Of a stretch of DNA of 64,000 bases, positions 1 to 10,999 are shown piece by piece; position 1 is the first letter of the stretch; the number at the start of each line of letters is the position of its first letter. The notes beneath the pieces are model-generated. The model did not search any database. It was not told the DNA's origin and saw only the letters and a program-made list of their open reading frames with translations. Source of the stretch: Strigamia acuminata (taxonomy: Eukaryota > Arthropoda > Chilopoda > Geophilomorpha > Linotaeniidae); NCBI GenBank assembly GCA_949358305.1, contig OX442314.1:44896581-44960580 (forward strand), given 5' to 3'. Both the position numbers and the translations under genes were made by a program.

Positions 1-2
1 AA

Positions 3-2009
3 ATACAATACGTCAAAGGTCCGCTGAATGTAATAGCAGACGCATTGTCACGTGCACCTGTTAGCGCACCTGACGAACCAGAAGACGATGGCGATAATGA
101 TGATTTATTATCATATTGTCCATCTCCTTGCCGAAGTTGGCAAATGGGAAAATTGAACGAATTACCCAAGTCAATAATAGTTAATGAAGACGATCAAGCA
201 TTAATTAATTTTTGTATTAAAATGCATGATCCGTCAGGAACCCCTGACGTCGAATTAAGAGCCATGATGGCTAAAAAATTCGAGCTGCCAACAACAAATG
301 TTTTAATAAAAGCATTTGCGGCTAAAATTGCGAAGCAATTAGAATGTGATCCTCCAACGAGAGATGACATTATTGCGGCGCAAAAAGCAGACAAATTTTG
401 CCAACATATTCGCAATTACTTGTTAAACAAGCAATATCCAAGTTACATAGTAACTCGTCTTCAAAGAAGAAATTTTGAAAGACACGCGAGTACTTATCTC
501 ATTGAAGAAGATATGTTACTCCATTATCATCCTACCTCTACCGATGAATTAGGAGAGGATGGTAGGGCGCTTAAAGTTGTTGTGCCAAAGAAATTGATTT
601 ATAAAATCATATGGTTGATGCACGGACATCCACTGTCCGGCCACCCAGGCATTGCGAGGACAATGTACAGAACTCGAAGAGTTTATACCTGGAAAGGTAT
701 GAAACGTGATATTACACGTTTTATTCAACATTGTCAAGGATGTCAGGCCTGCAAGCCGAGATCAAAGACCGAAATTGAAGGCGCTCAAATTGGACCATTT
801 GGACCATTCGACTGCCTCAGTGTGGATTTGTCTGGTCCCAAACCAAGAACCAGAAGAAACAATACCCACATTTGCGTCATCGTAGATGTCGCTACACATT
901 GGCCCGAATTATTTCCAATGTGTAATCCAACGGCAATAAAAATTGCCAACACAATTTATCACTTATCGATGACTTTCGGATTTCCGAGACAAATCATAAG
1001 TGATAATGGACCACAATTTCGATCACAGGTCTATAAAGAATTTTGCAAAAAATTCGACATGTCGCGAACACCGACATCGATTTATCATCCACAAAGCAAT
1101 CCTGTGGAGAGAACCAATCGAGATATTAAATATTTAGTTTCGATTTATTTAGATATTCATGACCAATGGGATGAGTATCTACGCGAATTTGCATTCAGTT
1201 TGAGAACAACTGTAACAAGAGGCAGAGATTATTCTCCTGCTTTCTTAAATTTTTTCCGAGAATTAAGAATTCCTTGGGATCCAAGAATTCCAGAAGGAAT
1301 TTTAGTCATTGACCCAAAAAATCCGCATTTATATGTTCAGAAATTAGAAACAATAATTGCAGAGACGTATCAGCATATGATGTCTCACGTCTTAGATTTG
1401 AGACGCCGTGTCGAAGCTGAAAAATCAGATAAGAAATTCGACAACTTCAGACAAAATGATTTAGTCTGGCGAGAGTCTCATATTCTCTCAAATGCCGCTA
1501 AAGGAATAGCAGCAGGCATTTCACCGAAAAGGAATGGGCCTTATGTAATTATCAAAAGGTTACAAGGAGGCGCCTTTCAACTTCGACGGCTGAGTGATAA
1601 TAAAATTTATCCAGCTGTTCACGGCACTGAATTAATGCCGTACTTTCCCGTTTTCAACCAAGAAATTTGGCTGGAAGGGGAGGAAGTGGGTCAAAAAACA
1701 AAGAATATTGTTAATACCTTGGATGATGCTAAATTATCCAAAATTCCTGTCGAAAACACGGAATCGAGTAAAAAATCGAAACTCAAAAATAACGAAGTCG
1801 ATGAAATAAACCAGCGACTTGAAAATGTTTCTCTTGATGAAAATCTAGAAAAGGAAATGTTTTTAGAAAAAGAGAAAATTTCAAACAATGAAGTATATAA
1901 CTCATCTGACATTGGAGACGATGCTGATGACAATCTAAACAAGTTGGATTGTACTTCGCGAAAGTCAAAGTACAACTTGAGATCTCGCGTTCCGCGAGCC
2001 AAGACATAG
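3..2009 (+). CDS. pol: Element A pol, C-terminal part (RNase H end and integrase), cut by the window edge
   Basis: The frame is already open at base 3, where the residues match the RNase H end of the B and C polyproteins (VIADALSRAP). Counting from base 45, an integrase zinc module (HGHPLSGH followed by CQGCQAC) lies near residues 190-240. The catalytic core follows, with D in LSVDLSGPKP (about 260), D in ISDNGPQF (about 318) and E in NPVERTN (about 354), then a GPY-like module (KRNGPYVII). The tail is acidic and ends in a basic YNLRSR motif. The order matches Ty3/gypsy integrases, which insert retrotransposon cDNA in the nucleus. Gag, protease and RT of this copy lie outside the window, so intactness cannot be judged. 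No internal stop is seen. Confidence 0.93.
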   Translation: MQYVKGPLNVIADALSRAPVSAPDEPEDDGDNDDLLSYCPSPCRSWQMGKLNELPKSIIVNEDDQALINFCIKMHDPSGTPDVELRAMMAKKFELPTTNVLIKAFAAKIAKQLECDPPTRDDIIAAQKADKFCQHIRNYLLNKQYPSYIVTRLQRRNFERHASTYLIEEDMLLHYHPTSTDELGEDGRALKVVVPKKLIYKIIWLMHGHPLSGHPGIARTMYRTRRVYTWKGMKRDITRFIQHCQGCQACKPRSKTEIEGAQIGPFGPFDCLSVDLSGPKPRTRRNNTHICVIVDVATHWPELFPMCNPTAIKIANTIYHLSMTFGFPRQIISDNGPQFRSQVYKEFCKKFDMSRTPTSIYHPQSNPVERTNRDIKYLVSIYLDIHDQWDEYLREFAFSLRTTVTRGRDYSPAFLNFFRELRIPWDPRIPEGILVIDPKNPHLYVQKLETIIAETYQHMMSHVLDLRRRVEAEKSDKKFDNFRQNDLVWRESHILSNAAKGIAAGISPKRNGPYVIIKRLQGGAFQLRRLSDNKIYPAVHGTELMPYFPVFNQEIWLEGEEVGQKTKNIVNTLDDAKLSKIPVENTESSKKSKLKNNEVDEINQRLENVSLDENLEKEMFLEKEKISNNEVYNSSDIGDDADDNLNKLDCTSRKSKYNLRSRVPRAKT

Positions 2010-2022
2010 TGTTGTCTTTCAC

Positions 2023-2092
2023 CTTTTGGGTTTACCCAAAAGATCCGAGAAAGCAATCTCGTGACGTCATTCGTAGTACCCACTCGAATGAC
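2023..2092 (+). promoter_or_regulatory. Two perfect stem-loops between pol and ORF3 of element A
   Basis: Bases 2023-2031 (CTTTTGGGT) pair perfectly with 2034-2042 (ACCCAAAAG). Bases 2066-2073 (GTCATTCG) pair perfectly with 2085-2092 (CGAATGAC) around an 11-base loop. They begin 14 bases after the pol stop and precede the first ORF3 exon, the same place where B and C carry their CCCGT-A-GC hairpins. A role in RNA export, splicing or translation is inference only. Confidence 0.45.
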
Positions 2093-2198
2093 AACGTTAA
2101 TCATACGTTATAATTAGTGACGTCACAAAGCGTCTCTAATCCAAGTTCGTGTTTGCAATCAACGAACTTAGTCACTTTTTCAAAAGTTTCGAGAGTGT

Positions 2199-4991
2199 AT
2201 GCATCGCATCGCCTACGTTACGACCCGAATAGTTCGACAACCTGATCGTAAGTAATTTTTCTGTATGAAAAATTTGATAAAACATAAGATTTATGTATTA
2301 TTTCTCTTTCAAGACGAAAGAATTTCCGAAATTACCGGAAAACGAAAGAGAATGGACGAGGAAGCGATCCAACTCCAGGCGGACGGAGAAATGCCCATGG
2401 AAGGGGCAAATGAAGACGTTCAATTGACGCTTCAACAACGGGTAAATTATTAGAATAAATTTTTACCAAGTGTTTAAGTCAGAAAAATTGAGTAATTTCA
2501 CTTTTCCTGACTTCAAACACAAGCCGCTAAAAAATAAAAATGGCGGCTATAAAAGTCACGTGCTTCAAGCATGTGCGAAGGGAGTTGCCATGACAACCAA
2601 CATCCCTTAGTGACTCACAGCCACAAGCGCTAAGCTTAAAAAATATTTCAAATAAGAAATTATTTGTTTATTTTTAAATAAACTAATTTATTTATTTTTC
2701 TTCGAATATAGATCGAGAGGGATCGAGAAACGCCATTCGCGCTTCCCGATCACGTGCCGACTCAGCACCCGCTGATTTTTCGAGCGGCATTGCCCGAAAA
2801 AATCAGAAGACTGAAGACGGCAAACAATACCTGGTGGAAGTTGCGCCACGACTTCAGCAGATCAGCGCTGCAAGGATTTGGTGCAAAAGGAAGATTCATC
2901 GAGCGCCTTCACGTGGACGGTGTCGACGAAATCGAGTGGACGCTCGACGAGAGCCCCCCAGGACCGCTTGCAGCAGAGTTGCTGCACAACCAGTGGCCAG
3001 TGACGCCACGAGAGCGTCACGAGCGCAGAAGAGCGCTAAAAAGTACCGGAATTAATTACGGTGCTCTAACCCATTTGAGGAAGAACCTCAAGACGACACA
3101 ACGCGAAGTCGTTAAACGGTATCGCAAATCCGTTCGTGACGGGAACCCACAACTTCCCGTCACACAAACCGAGCTCCACCAGTTGGCGCTCGCCGGGTGT
3201 TTTAACGATTTTCCGGGATTTTTCCCGTCCAAAGCACTCCGAGCTGCCGCGGTGCAGCTTCGCGTCGACGAAAATCGACAACTGGCTCGAGAACACGAGG
3301 CAGAGGAGCAAGCGCGTTGCGCTCTCCCTTTTTATCAAGAAGATGAAATTCCGGCCCCAGCGGCCATCAATCCTCCGCCGCAAGACGAGGATTTGAGGGT
3401 GGGGCAACTCCCTCCGCCGGTTCCAGTCCGACCGATGTTCCGCGAATCAAGCCGCGATCGAGAGGAACGTCAGAGGCGATCACGCCCATATTCGACTGAC
3501 GCGCAGCCATCACGCCCGCAGTCGCGACGAGGACGGACACCAGAGTCGTTTGGCTCGTCGTCTTCGCTGAGTTTCGAATCGGACTCCACAATTAAGTCCG
3601 CCCGAAGTAGCCGAACCGCCTCCACGTTCAAAGTGGACAACCCGGCTACTCCATACGCCATGAGACGTGTCGTCGGTGATATTTCTCCCGACTGTAGTGT
3701 GCCTGTACCTGGACACGCTAGCCGCTTGCCCGAACAAGGTTATGTTTCCCGCTTGCCGGCTGGAGTTAGCAACCTGCAACTCCGGCCATTTTTCAGTGAG
3801 TCGTTCGGCCCACAATGGACCTGCTACGAGCAGCAACCCATTAGAGCGCAGCAGGAAGTGCTCCAGAAGCTGGACGCATACCAAAGCGCCCAGATCGCCG
3901 AGTCACAGAAGGACTGGCAGAGACTAGCTGAAAGGCTAGAAGTCTCCGACATCAATACCATTGATGATCCCCGCCTGATGGATTTTCAGCGTCAGCTAAT
4001 TCCGGGGATGACTAGGGTGTTGTACCCTGGTGTTCTTCCTTCGCCAGGACAGGCGTTAGCGGCCATTACGTACCTTTGGACCGCGCCGATGGGCCTGTCG
4101 GAGAAGAAAGTCGAGCTGTGGTACCACCTCAGGCTCGACCCGCCTACGATCTTAGCCGAGCTAATAAAGCAAGTCGTAGCAAACGGTGAGACCGAAGAAG
4201 AGGCCGCCGTTCGGTTGCGAACCGAGTGGTCCTTTGCGAAGGCCACGGCGCGAATGGCCGGAAGACCACCGCTTCCAGTTACAAGCGCCACAGCAGCTGC
4301 GTCACTGGCTGTTTTCCAGTCGGCCCAAGAGGGCGCTGGATGTTCATTTTGGCCAGAGAACGCCGGAAGTTCTCAAACTCCAGCCGGAGTTCAACGGGTA
4401 GTCGAAACCCGTCAGCTCCCCGGTGTGGGTCGAGCACCGGGACGAGGCGTCACACCCTCGTCAACCTCCGCACCCGCGTTGGTTTTCTTGGGCCCGCAGT
4501 GCCATTTTGACGATGCCACGACGGAAGACTCACGTCCGCCGCCGCCGCCAGCCAAGCCGGAGACGAAGGTCAAGCCGCTGAAAAAAGAGTCGGCTTTCAA
4601 GACCCTGATGCGCCTGTATCCGCACTTCTATTTGACGCCGGATACGCGAACACTGCTTAGCAACAACCACAAGTTGTCGAGGCAGGTGTTTATGTGGCTC
4701 GAGGACCACATCCGGGTGTTAAGCCCACCATCAGTGCTCCACGATCGACTCCTGAGAGCACGATTGGCGCCAGAGGATCCCATAGAGTTTGCGGCGCTAG
4801 GATTTTTCAACCGAGCGAACTCGGCGAGAATCATCCAGGTTTGGCTTCATGTCAACCCTGGAATGGTCTCCGGACCAAACGCAGGTCGCGACCTGTGTAC
4901 GGTTAACGAGCGGTCCAACCCGAGGGACGACACCACGGATATGATGCGCCCGTTGACGCCTGAGCGAACTCAGAACATGGACGAATCATAA
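2199..4991 (+). CDS. Element A third ORF (ORF3), spliced, unknown function
   Basis: Three exons fit without a phase error: 2199-2247 (donor GTAAGT, ends in phase 1), 2314-2441 (acceptor TTTCAAG, donor GGTAAAT, phase 0) and 2712-4991 (acceptor ATATAG). An ATG at 2353 in exon 2 is an alternative start. The long exon has no ATG at its beginning, which supports splicing. The protein is homologous to ORF3 of B and C: an N-terminal helical region, a basic Ser/Arg-rich linker, a middle region with the pattern GQALAAITYLW, a proline stretch (PPPPPAKP), and a C-terminal region with VFMWLEDH, LHDRLLRAR, VWLHVNP and VNERSNPRDD. No signal peptide, membrane segment or known catalytic motif is visible. A envelope role is not supported. 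The product is inferred to come from a spliced subgenomic RNA. Confidence 0.8.
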
Positions 4992-5030
4992 ATTGGTTCG
5001 TTCATTTTCTCTCCATGTAAGATTCGTCTT

Positions 5031-5043
5031 AAATGGGGGGATG
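5031..5043 (+). promoter_or_regulatory. Polypurine tract of element A
   Basis: The purine run AAATGGGGGGATG lies directly against the TGTGGTGA start of the LTR. This is the expected place for plus-strand primer formation. B and C have GGAGGAGGGACG and GGGAGGGGGACG in the same position. Confidence 0.75.
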
Positions 5044-6027
5044 TGTGGTGATCTCAAAATATTCACCAACTTAGAAGATTAAATTAATTATCTTCTAATT
5101 AATTTGACTGTGGCACACGCCAAGTCAGATCATGTGACCGAGGGGAGAAATCCTCTCTAGGCACATATCACCCCAGGTTGTCCGGGGTGAAAACGGTTAT
5201 TAGCCGTTATGGTGCAATATGGTGTAATAACCACTAGTTGCACCCATTTGAGCTAAGTGCGCAGGTTTTCTGCGCAATATTGAAGCGTGCTGGGCTCGCG
5301 TCTTGGCTCAAATCGGGACTCTGAAAAATACAACAACAACCTCAACATCACTGCGATATTTGCTCCGACAATACGTATTGATAGAGGACCGTTGTAACTC
5401 AGTTTCATCTGCTATCTTTGTGTCATCCAAAGCACAAAGCCAGCAATTCAGCTTGAATTAGCCGTCGCTAATTCCAGCTATCGAGAAGAAGAAGTTTCCT
5501 GATCCAAGTGAACCATCGCCATCGTTGCCGCGCGAACGGCAACCATCGCCATCGTACCTGGACCAGACGCCTACAGCCGTCAACCACCGCCGCCGAGCCG
5601 TCGCACGAGCCGTAGAAGAAACCCACGAGAACCATCGTCTTCGACCATCGTTCGTGAGTTTGCCGAGAACGAAGACATTTGCCTTCGATCAACAACATCT
5701 CGTTGTTCAAGCGCCATTTCTGACGCTTTGTAGCTTGCAACAGTCGTTGCAAGCCCTTCCTTTGTTTCATTGTTTCCCGCTCATTTTATTCTTGCGACTT
5801 GTTGCATATCGTGATATTCATAATCATTATTAATATATATATTGTAATTTAAACCGAATAAATAATTGTGTGATTTTTATTACCATAATAAACTGTCTTT
5901 TTATTCCTATTTTCGTAAACTTAACCCTAGACAAGTTTCGGCCGCGATATAAGTCTTGTTAAGCATTCACCTGCGGTTTCTGCTTAATTTATTAGAAATT
6001 AAGTGGATAAAAACCCGGATCGCAGCA
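5044..6027 (+). repeat. 3' LTR of element A (about 984 bp)
   Basis: It begins TGTGGTGATC like the B and C LTRs and follows a polypurine tract. The end is placed at ...GATCGCAGCA (6027) by comparison with the solo LTR at 7882-8843, which shares the block ATAAGTCTTGT-TAAGCAT shortly before its end. An AATAAA signal lies at 5857-5862. The left LTR is outside the window, so the target duplication and the exact end cannot be confirmed. Confidence 0.75.
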
Positions 6028-6967
6028 ATTTGATGAAATCCTTTTCGTCAATGCATGGATTAGATGATGTATTCAGAAATATAAACTATAATTACATACG
6101 TGTGTTATTTCCTTTGGATTTGTAGTTTTGTGTGCTGATTGGGTGACAGCAATTCACGTGACATGCATTGCTTGCTAACTAAGGATGTTTGTTACTTGCA
6201 TTTCAGAATATAGTGTGGCTATATAGTACGGAGTGTATTATATTGCGCCATTGGTGGCAAAACACTCTGAACATGTTATTCTTAGTTCATGACTGTACTC
6301 TGTAGCCGGGACATTGGACGGGTTCCAAGAAGTTGTCTGGATGAGAGAGGGGATTTGACATTGCTTGTCAGGACCCTAAATCTGTTTTTTTTTAAAATAT
6401 TTTGACTATTTTTCTTAAATTTTTAACCTTTTTGATTGTTTCTTTTAACACATATTAACTTATACTGTATTCATAGTGTAACACTTTGGGGAAGCCGGTT
6501 GTGGAATTAATCAAATGGTGATGGTAAATACCTCTTGTATACTAAATTTACTTCTTATTACTTCATTTGAATTTGCATGGGTTGATATAACAGATCTACC
6601 TGGAATAGGGTTTGTCACCTATAATTTTAATAAATTTTAATGTTTGAAATATGCTTTTTTCATTGTAGTCAAAATATATTTACAAAAAGTGTGCCTGGGG
6701 GACAGGATTGTGGTCGATTAAACCACATTTTCAATTTGCCGTATAAATTTATACCCGTAATATTTTCTAGAAAACGAATAATGACTCTGTAGTAGGAGTT
6801 TATTGGAGTTAATGGTCGACCATAACTTACCAACCGTTATCACAGCGCAGGTTCCATGTATTGACAATTCTTTGCTTATTTGAATATTTGGTTTGTTTTT
6901 AGATTTCTGTAAGAAGTCTGGTAGTGTTTTACATTTCAGTTGGCAAAATAAATCGAGATTTTCTTAC
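6028..6967. other. AT-rich unique-looking DNA, no gene seen
   Basis: No ORF with coding character, no clear repeat and no RNA gene was recognised. It may be intron of the DEG/ENaC gene whose exon follows, because that exon ends in a good splice donor pointing into this stretch, but no further channel exon was found here. Confidence 0.5.
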
Positions 6968-7445
6968 CGAAATAAATTCCGTTTTGTTTACTACAGGAAT
7001 GTCAATATCCCATAATGCAGACATATTGATATTCTCATGCTCAATTAAATGCAACAAATAGGTCTCACATTCGTATTCATTTGGTGTTGAGTTTAAAATA
7101 TTTTTCCATGCATGTTGTGTGTATGTGTTTTCTTGCGTGCACACTTTCAGAGCTGGGAATGACATCTCGGTTGCGTCTCTCGTATACGCATCTGTAGCGA
7201 TGGGGTTCGAAAAGAAATATTTGATTTTCTGCCCAGTCTGATAGCAGCAGAGTGCGAGTAAACTCGTAAAAAGTAAACTCCAAACAAATTTGATTTTAGC
7301 GCTTTTCATGGGATCAATTAACGTTTGTAATTCGGGAAATGCCTTCTCAAACATCAAAAGTCGTGGCATTTGTTGTTGCACAATTTTACGAATTTCAGAC
7401 TTTACTGCAGCTGCAACTGCATTCCTTCTCATTTCAATCCTTATT
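6968..7445 (-). CDS. DEG/ENaC (pickpocket-like) sodium channel exon, N-terminal part
   Basis: The minus-strand reading shows a basic cytoplasmic N-terminus, a hydrophobic segment (about residues 47-75 from the ATG at 7432, containing IKFVWSLLFTSLLALCCY), then an extracellular stretch with the family pattern YFFSNPIATDAY and EMSFPALKVCTQ. This is the TM1 region of degenerin/ENaC channels, which form trimeric cation channels in the plasma membrane. The exon is bounded by an acceptor (TTTGCAG, exon from 7445) and a donor (TCG/GTAAGA, exon to 6968, phase 0). The reading continues upstream of the ATG to the acceptor, so it may be an internal exon. The second membrane segment and cysteine-rich domain are not in the window. 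The gene may be broken by element A, or simply extend beyond it. Confidence 0.7.
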
Positions 7446-7877
7446 CTGCAAACACAAGAAGTATGGATTTTCCGTTTGAAAAAGGTCGAAAACTTGCTGT
7501 TGTTCTAGTTGACGCGGGGGTTTGCACGTGATGGATATGAGACGGCTTAATGGAATCTATGTAAATACAAATGTAAATATTTGTTTGTTCAAGTGACCAT
7601 TCTCTTGATGTAAGCTTATGATGATTCAAGTTAACGATAGCGGGAAAATACAGCGGGGCAAACACGTGGAGTCTATTTTCTATAAAACGATTTATCGATG
7701 GAAATTTTTTGTTTACGTGAGATTCAATACGAAGTATGGATTTTTTTTTCTTTTTTGTTTACTTGTCAATCGACATAACTACGGCAACAAGAATGATAAT
7801 TTATCGCAATGTTTGATTTAATTAAACAACACATGTCAAAGTGTTGGTAGTTATTTTTTCTGGGCAATGTCGTGGTA
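7446..7877. other. AT-rich DNA upstream of the DEG/ENaC exon
   Basis: This is possible intron or promoter of the minus-strand channel gene. No other exon or repeat was recognised. Confidence 0.4.
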
Positions 7878-7881
7878 ATAT

Positions 7882-8843
7882 TGTAGTGACCCTAGTGGTC
7901 ACTAAGGAAGTAACAGAAAAAGTCTGTAAAATTATATTTTGGTTTATTATATTTTAGTTTGAGTTTTTTATGCTTCCTGTCTACAGGCAAGAAAGCTGAG
8001 CAGAGTGGGAGGAAATGTGGGTGGTTGCCAGGGTAACCAGCCCACAAGCCTCCAAACAGGAAATGCGTCCTGAGAGGAGTGAGAACTCCTCAGTATGATC
8101 ACAAACTTTGCCAGAGAAACAACACAAAAACCAACCAGTAAAACACTAGTATTTTTGTGAAACCCTCCGTAAAGTTTACATATTCCTGTATCAACCAGTT
8201 GTTGATTTGGGAGTTTTCCTACTGCTGAAACCAGTCAGCAGCTGGATATATCACGGTCTTGCCGCATAATTCACGTGCGGTGGGATTTCAGTCTCATTCT
8301 TGAGTCAACTCAATTGTTGATTCGAGATTTCGCCTTGCCGTGGAGGAAATCCGGCTAGACGTTGTGCGAAAGAGTCGCAGTTTCGCCGCCAAGACGACGG
8401 AGTTGCGGAGAACGTGTAGTCGAAGTATCGGAAAGAGTCCGGTTGACCAAGCAAATCGACTGGAGTCGATTTGTACCAGACAATTTCGGGAGTTTGAGTC
8501 ACGGAATAAGTCCGTTCCATCGGGAGACGACGTACGAGAGACGGGACGAGAGCCGTGAGTGAAGATTTGAAGGAACGCGACGATTACGAGCCGAAATCGT
8601 CGCCAGAACGTGGGAAACGACAAGACAACGTTTTCGCCGTGTTTTAAAGTTATTTTCTAACATTTCATTTCCTAATTTCCTTAACCTTATTTTATCATTG
8701 TAATTCATCTTTATTCGAAGCCAGAATAAATCATTTGTGAGTTTTTATATAAGCAGTAATAATTTTATGATAAGTCTTGTCTAAGCATCAATAAGCTTGG
8801 AATTATTCTTTATTAATTTAAGGAGTAATTCAGGCTCATTACA
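7882..8843 (+). mobile_element. Solo LTR related to elements A and C (962 bp)
   Basis: It starts TGTAGTGACC and ends GGCTCATTACA, flanked by the direct repeat ATAT at 7878-7881 and 8844-8847. Inside, the block CAACACAAAAACCAACCA resembles CAACACAAAAATCAACCA of the element C LTR, and the stretch before the end resembles the element A LTR. AATAAA is at 8725-8730. No internal coding DNA is attached, so it is read as the product of recombination between two LTRs. Confidence 0.8.
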
Positions 8844-8887
8844 ATATTTATTAGGGGCGGAATTTGGTTACCACAGTATTTTTACGT

Positions 8888-9020
8888 ATGTTCGAGATTT
8901 GATTAATCTGGTTAAAATTTAATTGTTGCATTGTTGGTTTATATCGTTGTATTATTTATGATGGATGGTGTTGGATTGTCTTTTTAGACGTTTTAACCAG
9001 ATTAATCAAATCTCGAACAT
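8888..9020. repeat. Perfect 30-bp inverted repeat with a 73-bp spacer
   Basis: Bases 8888-8917 and 8991-9020 are exact reverse complements (the left arm begins ATGTTCGAGATTTGATTAAT). It lies 40 bp beyond the solo LTR. No target duplication or further terminal repeat was recognised, so its origin is unknown. Confidence 0.75.
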
Positions 9021-9249
9021 TGTCATTAAAAAGCTCAAGAAAATATAGATTTAATTTGTTGTTTCCTTTAGTGAACAAAACGAGTATTTCTAATTCAAAA
9101 AGGCAAACTCTTAGGAAATGAGGAATAAAATTGAGAACACTTACCTGATCAGAGACGCAGAGGACTGTGAAAGCAATATTGATGTTACTTTTTGTTGATT
9201 GTTCCTTTGTTCTTGTCAAGTTATTGGATCGAAATAACTATGGCAACAA

Positions 9250-9600
9250 TTATTGAAAATTGAAAGCAATTTTATGTTCGCCATCAACTATAATAATGTG
9301 GACGAATCTCATTTTATTTGCGACGGAGTTTTCCGTACCGCTTCTGAGGTCATCCGTCACATTTCGATTAACATCGAAACTTAGATCTTGATTACTTTCA
9401 AAACTTGGATCCTGAACATCTTCGTCATCGTGTTCGACGTCATCAACAACATCTGGAACTTGTTGATCATGTTCTTGGTTATTAGTATGCAAGAAATCGA
9501 CGTAATTCGCAAAATCAACGCCGACACCGAAATGCGATTCTAATTGTAACATTGCGTACAATTCCTGTTCGTAAAGGGATTGGTTTCCAACAGGCTTCAT
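9250..9600 (-). CDS. Hypothetical acidic ORF, about 116 aa
   Basis: The reading starts MKPVGNQSLYEQELYAMLQL and has a very acidic middle (DVVDDVEHDDEDVQD). A possible splice acceptor (TTTGTATTTGTAG) lies just upstream of the ATG. No family is recognised. It lies downstream, in the minus direction, of the LTR-like repeat R2 at 9959-10204, so it may be a retroelement remnant or a host exon. Confidence 0.3.
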   Translation of the reverse strand: MKPVGNQSLYEQELYAMLQLESHFGVGVDFANYVDFLHTNNQEHDQQVPDVVDDVEHDDEDVQDPSFESNQDLSFDVNRNVTDDLRSGTENSVANKMRFVHIIIVDGEHKIAFNFQ

Positions 9601-9958
9601 GTTTGTGCTACAAATACAAATAAACAACTGGTGGAAAGTAATTGTATTTATACTGCAATTGCGATACGTTTACAAGGCGTTATCTAAAATACGTTCTTCT
9701 TTTGTTTCTTTTGGCGATTTGCGTCGCCATTTTGTTTATCTTGCAGCAAGGCTACTGTTTCGGTTTCCATTTCACCAGCAGCTGTTTTTCTGCTAAATAC
9801 TTGGGCAAGGTGAACATTCATCTTTAATTTTTGACCCCATAAACATTAAATGTATGTTTTTATTGTAATAGGTTACTGTATTTCAGTTTTAATATTTTTT
9901 GAAATTAATTGAAAATATTTTAATTTTTTTAAACAACTTGAACGTTTTTCTAGGGACG

Positions 9959-10204
9959 TGTCACGGACGAAAAGGGTGATGAAGAAACCGTCCTCAAGGA
10001 CCATGGTCCGTGGCCTGACTAGGAATGGCTGCCTTGCAGCCATCATCTTGGGAAATGCAGGCATGAACTCCTAGTCACCCTGAATAAAGTTATATATCTC
10101 AAAACCATCGTGTTCTTTGTATATCGTGGAGAATTATCATGTGTGTTGCGTCCAGCACCACGTGGTCCTCTCTTGACCACGGGTTGTCTGTTCAGACACT
10201 CACA
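9959..10204 (-). repeat. LTR-like repeat R2, copy 1
   Basis: Read on the minus strand it begins TGTGAGTGTC and ends CGTGACA, so the ends are TG...CA. It shares many blocks with copy 2 at 19915-20191: TTGGGAAATNCA, ACTCCTAG, CAATAAAG/GAATAAAG and a GACCACG motif near the CACTCACA end. No target duplication was seen. It could be a solo or truncated LTR. Confidence 0.45.
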
Positions 10205-10999
10205 ACATTCCGTACCAAATTTTGTTTTCACTCGTGCAGAAATTTGGATGAATTTTGGAAAATTTGAAATTTTTTTTTATTACTTTGTAACAGTCATTTT
10301 TAATACACAAGAAATATAAAATAAAAATTCCTCGATGTTTCTGAATGTCATGAATTTTAATTCGGTGCTCTCTCAATCAGGACTCAGGAGCGACTAGGAT
10401 GGGCATAAACTTTATGCAGATAGATTCATGTGTCCTTCTAGGTGCCCGTAGGTAAAGTTAACCTTAAAGATTCGTTCTCTCTTCATTTTTTCGAGACTCC
10501 CCGTGATTTTCGTTTGTGATCCCCGTAGTCATGTTTAACAAGCACGATAGGAAGCGTGGAGATTTATGCCTATCGTTTTCTTGATTCGAATTTAACTTTT
10601 CATATGAATTCAACTTTGCTTCTGAGTCTTTGATACGAGGAAACTTGTAAAGTAAGCGCACAACTCACACAACCAACATATTAATTTGTAATTACGGTAT
10701 TAAAATCTCTTATTTTTTCCTCCAGTGCTAATGCGTCACAATGGAGAACCGACCACAGAAAATTCCTTCAATTCATCGCGGACAAAAGAAAAGGAAGAAA
10801 AAGTTACCGAATTTATTTACAAGAATCTTTATTTTACTAGGCTTCTTTTTCGTTACTTCCATGTGTACTGTGGTTAGATGTTTATTTTTTAATTTTTTTA
10901 ATTTAATGCTTTCCATTCTCCATGTAGGTCTGCAGTACATGAAACCAATTGGCCTGGTTTTTATTGTCTTCGCGCACCTCTGTATCGTTTCAGTTTAGT
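10205..10999. other. AT-rich DNA, no supported gene
   Basis: A plus-strand ORF (10741-10998) starts with a lysine-rich stretch after a pyrimidine-rich TCCTCCAG acceptor-like site and contains hydrophobic residues, but its AT-rich composition makes it a weak exon candidate. Nothing else was recognised. Confidence 0.35.

Noticed and set aside
10741-10998. 85-aa hydrophobic ORF as a membrane protein
   Set aside because: The hydrophobic part comes from T-rich DNA; no homology or repeat support was seen.
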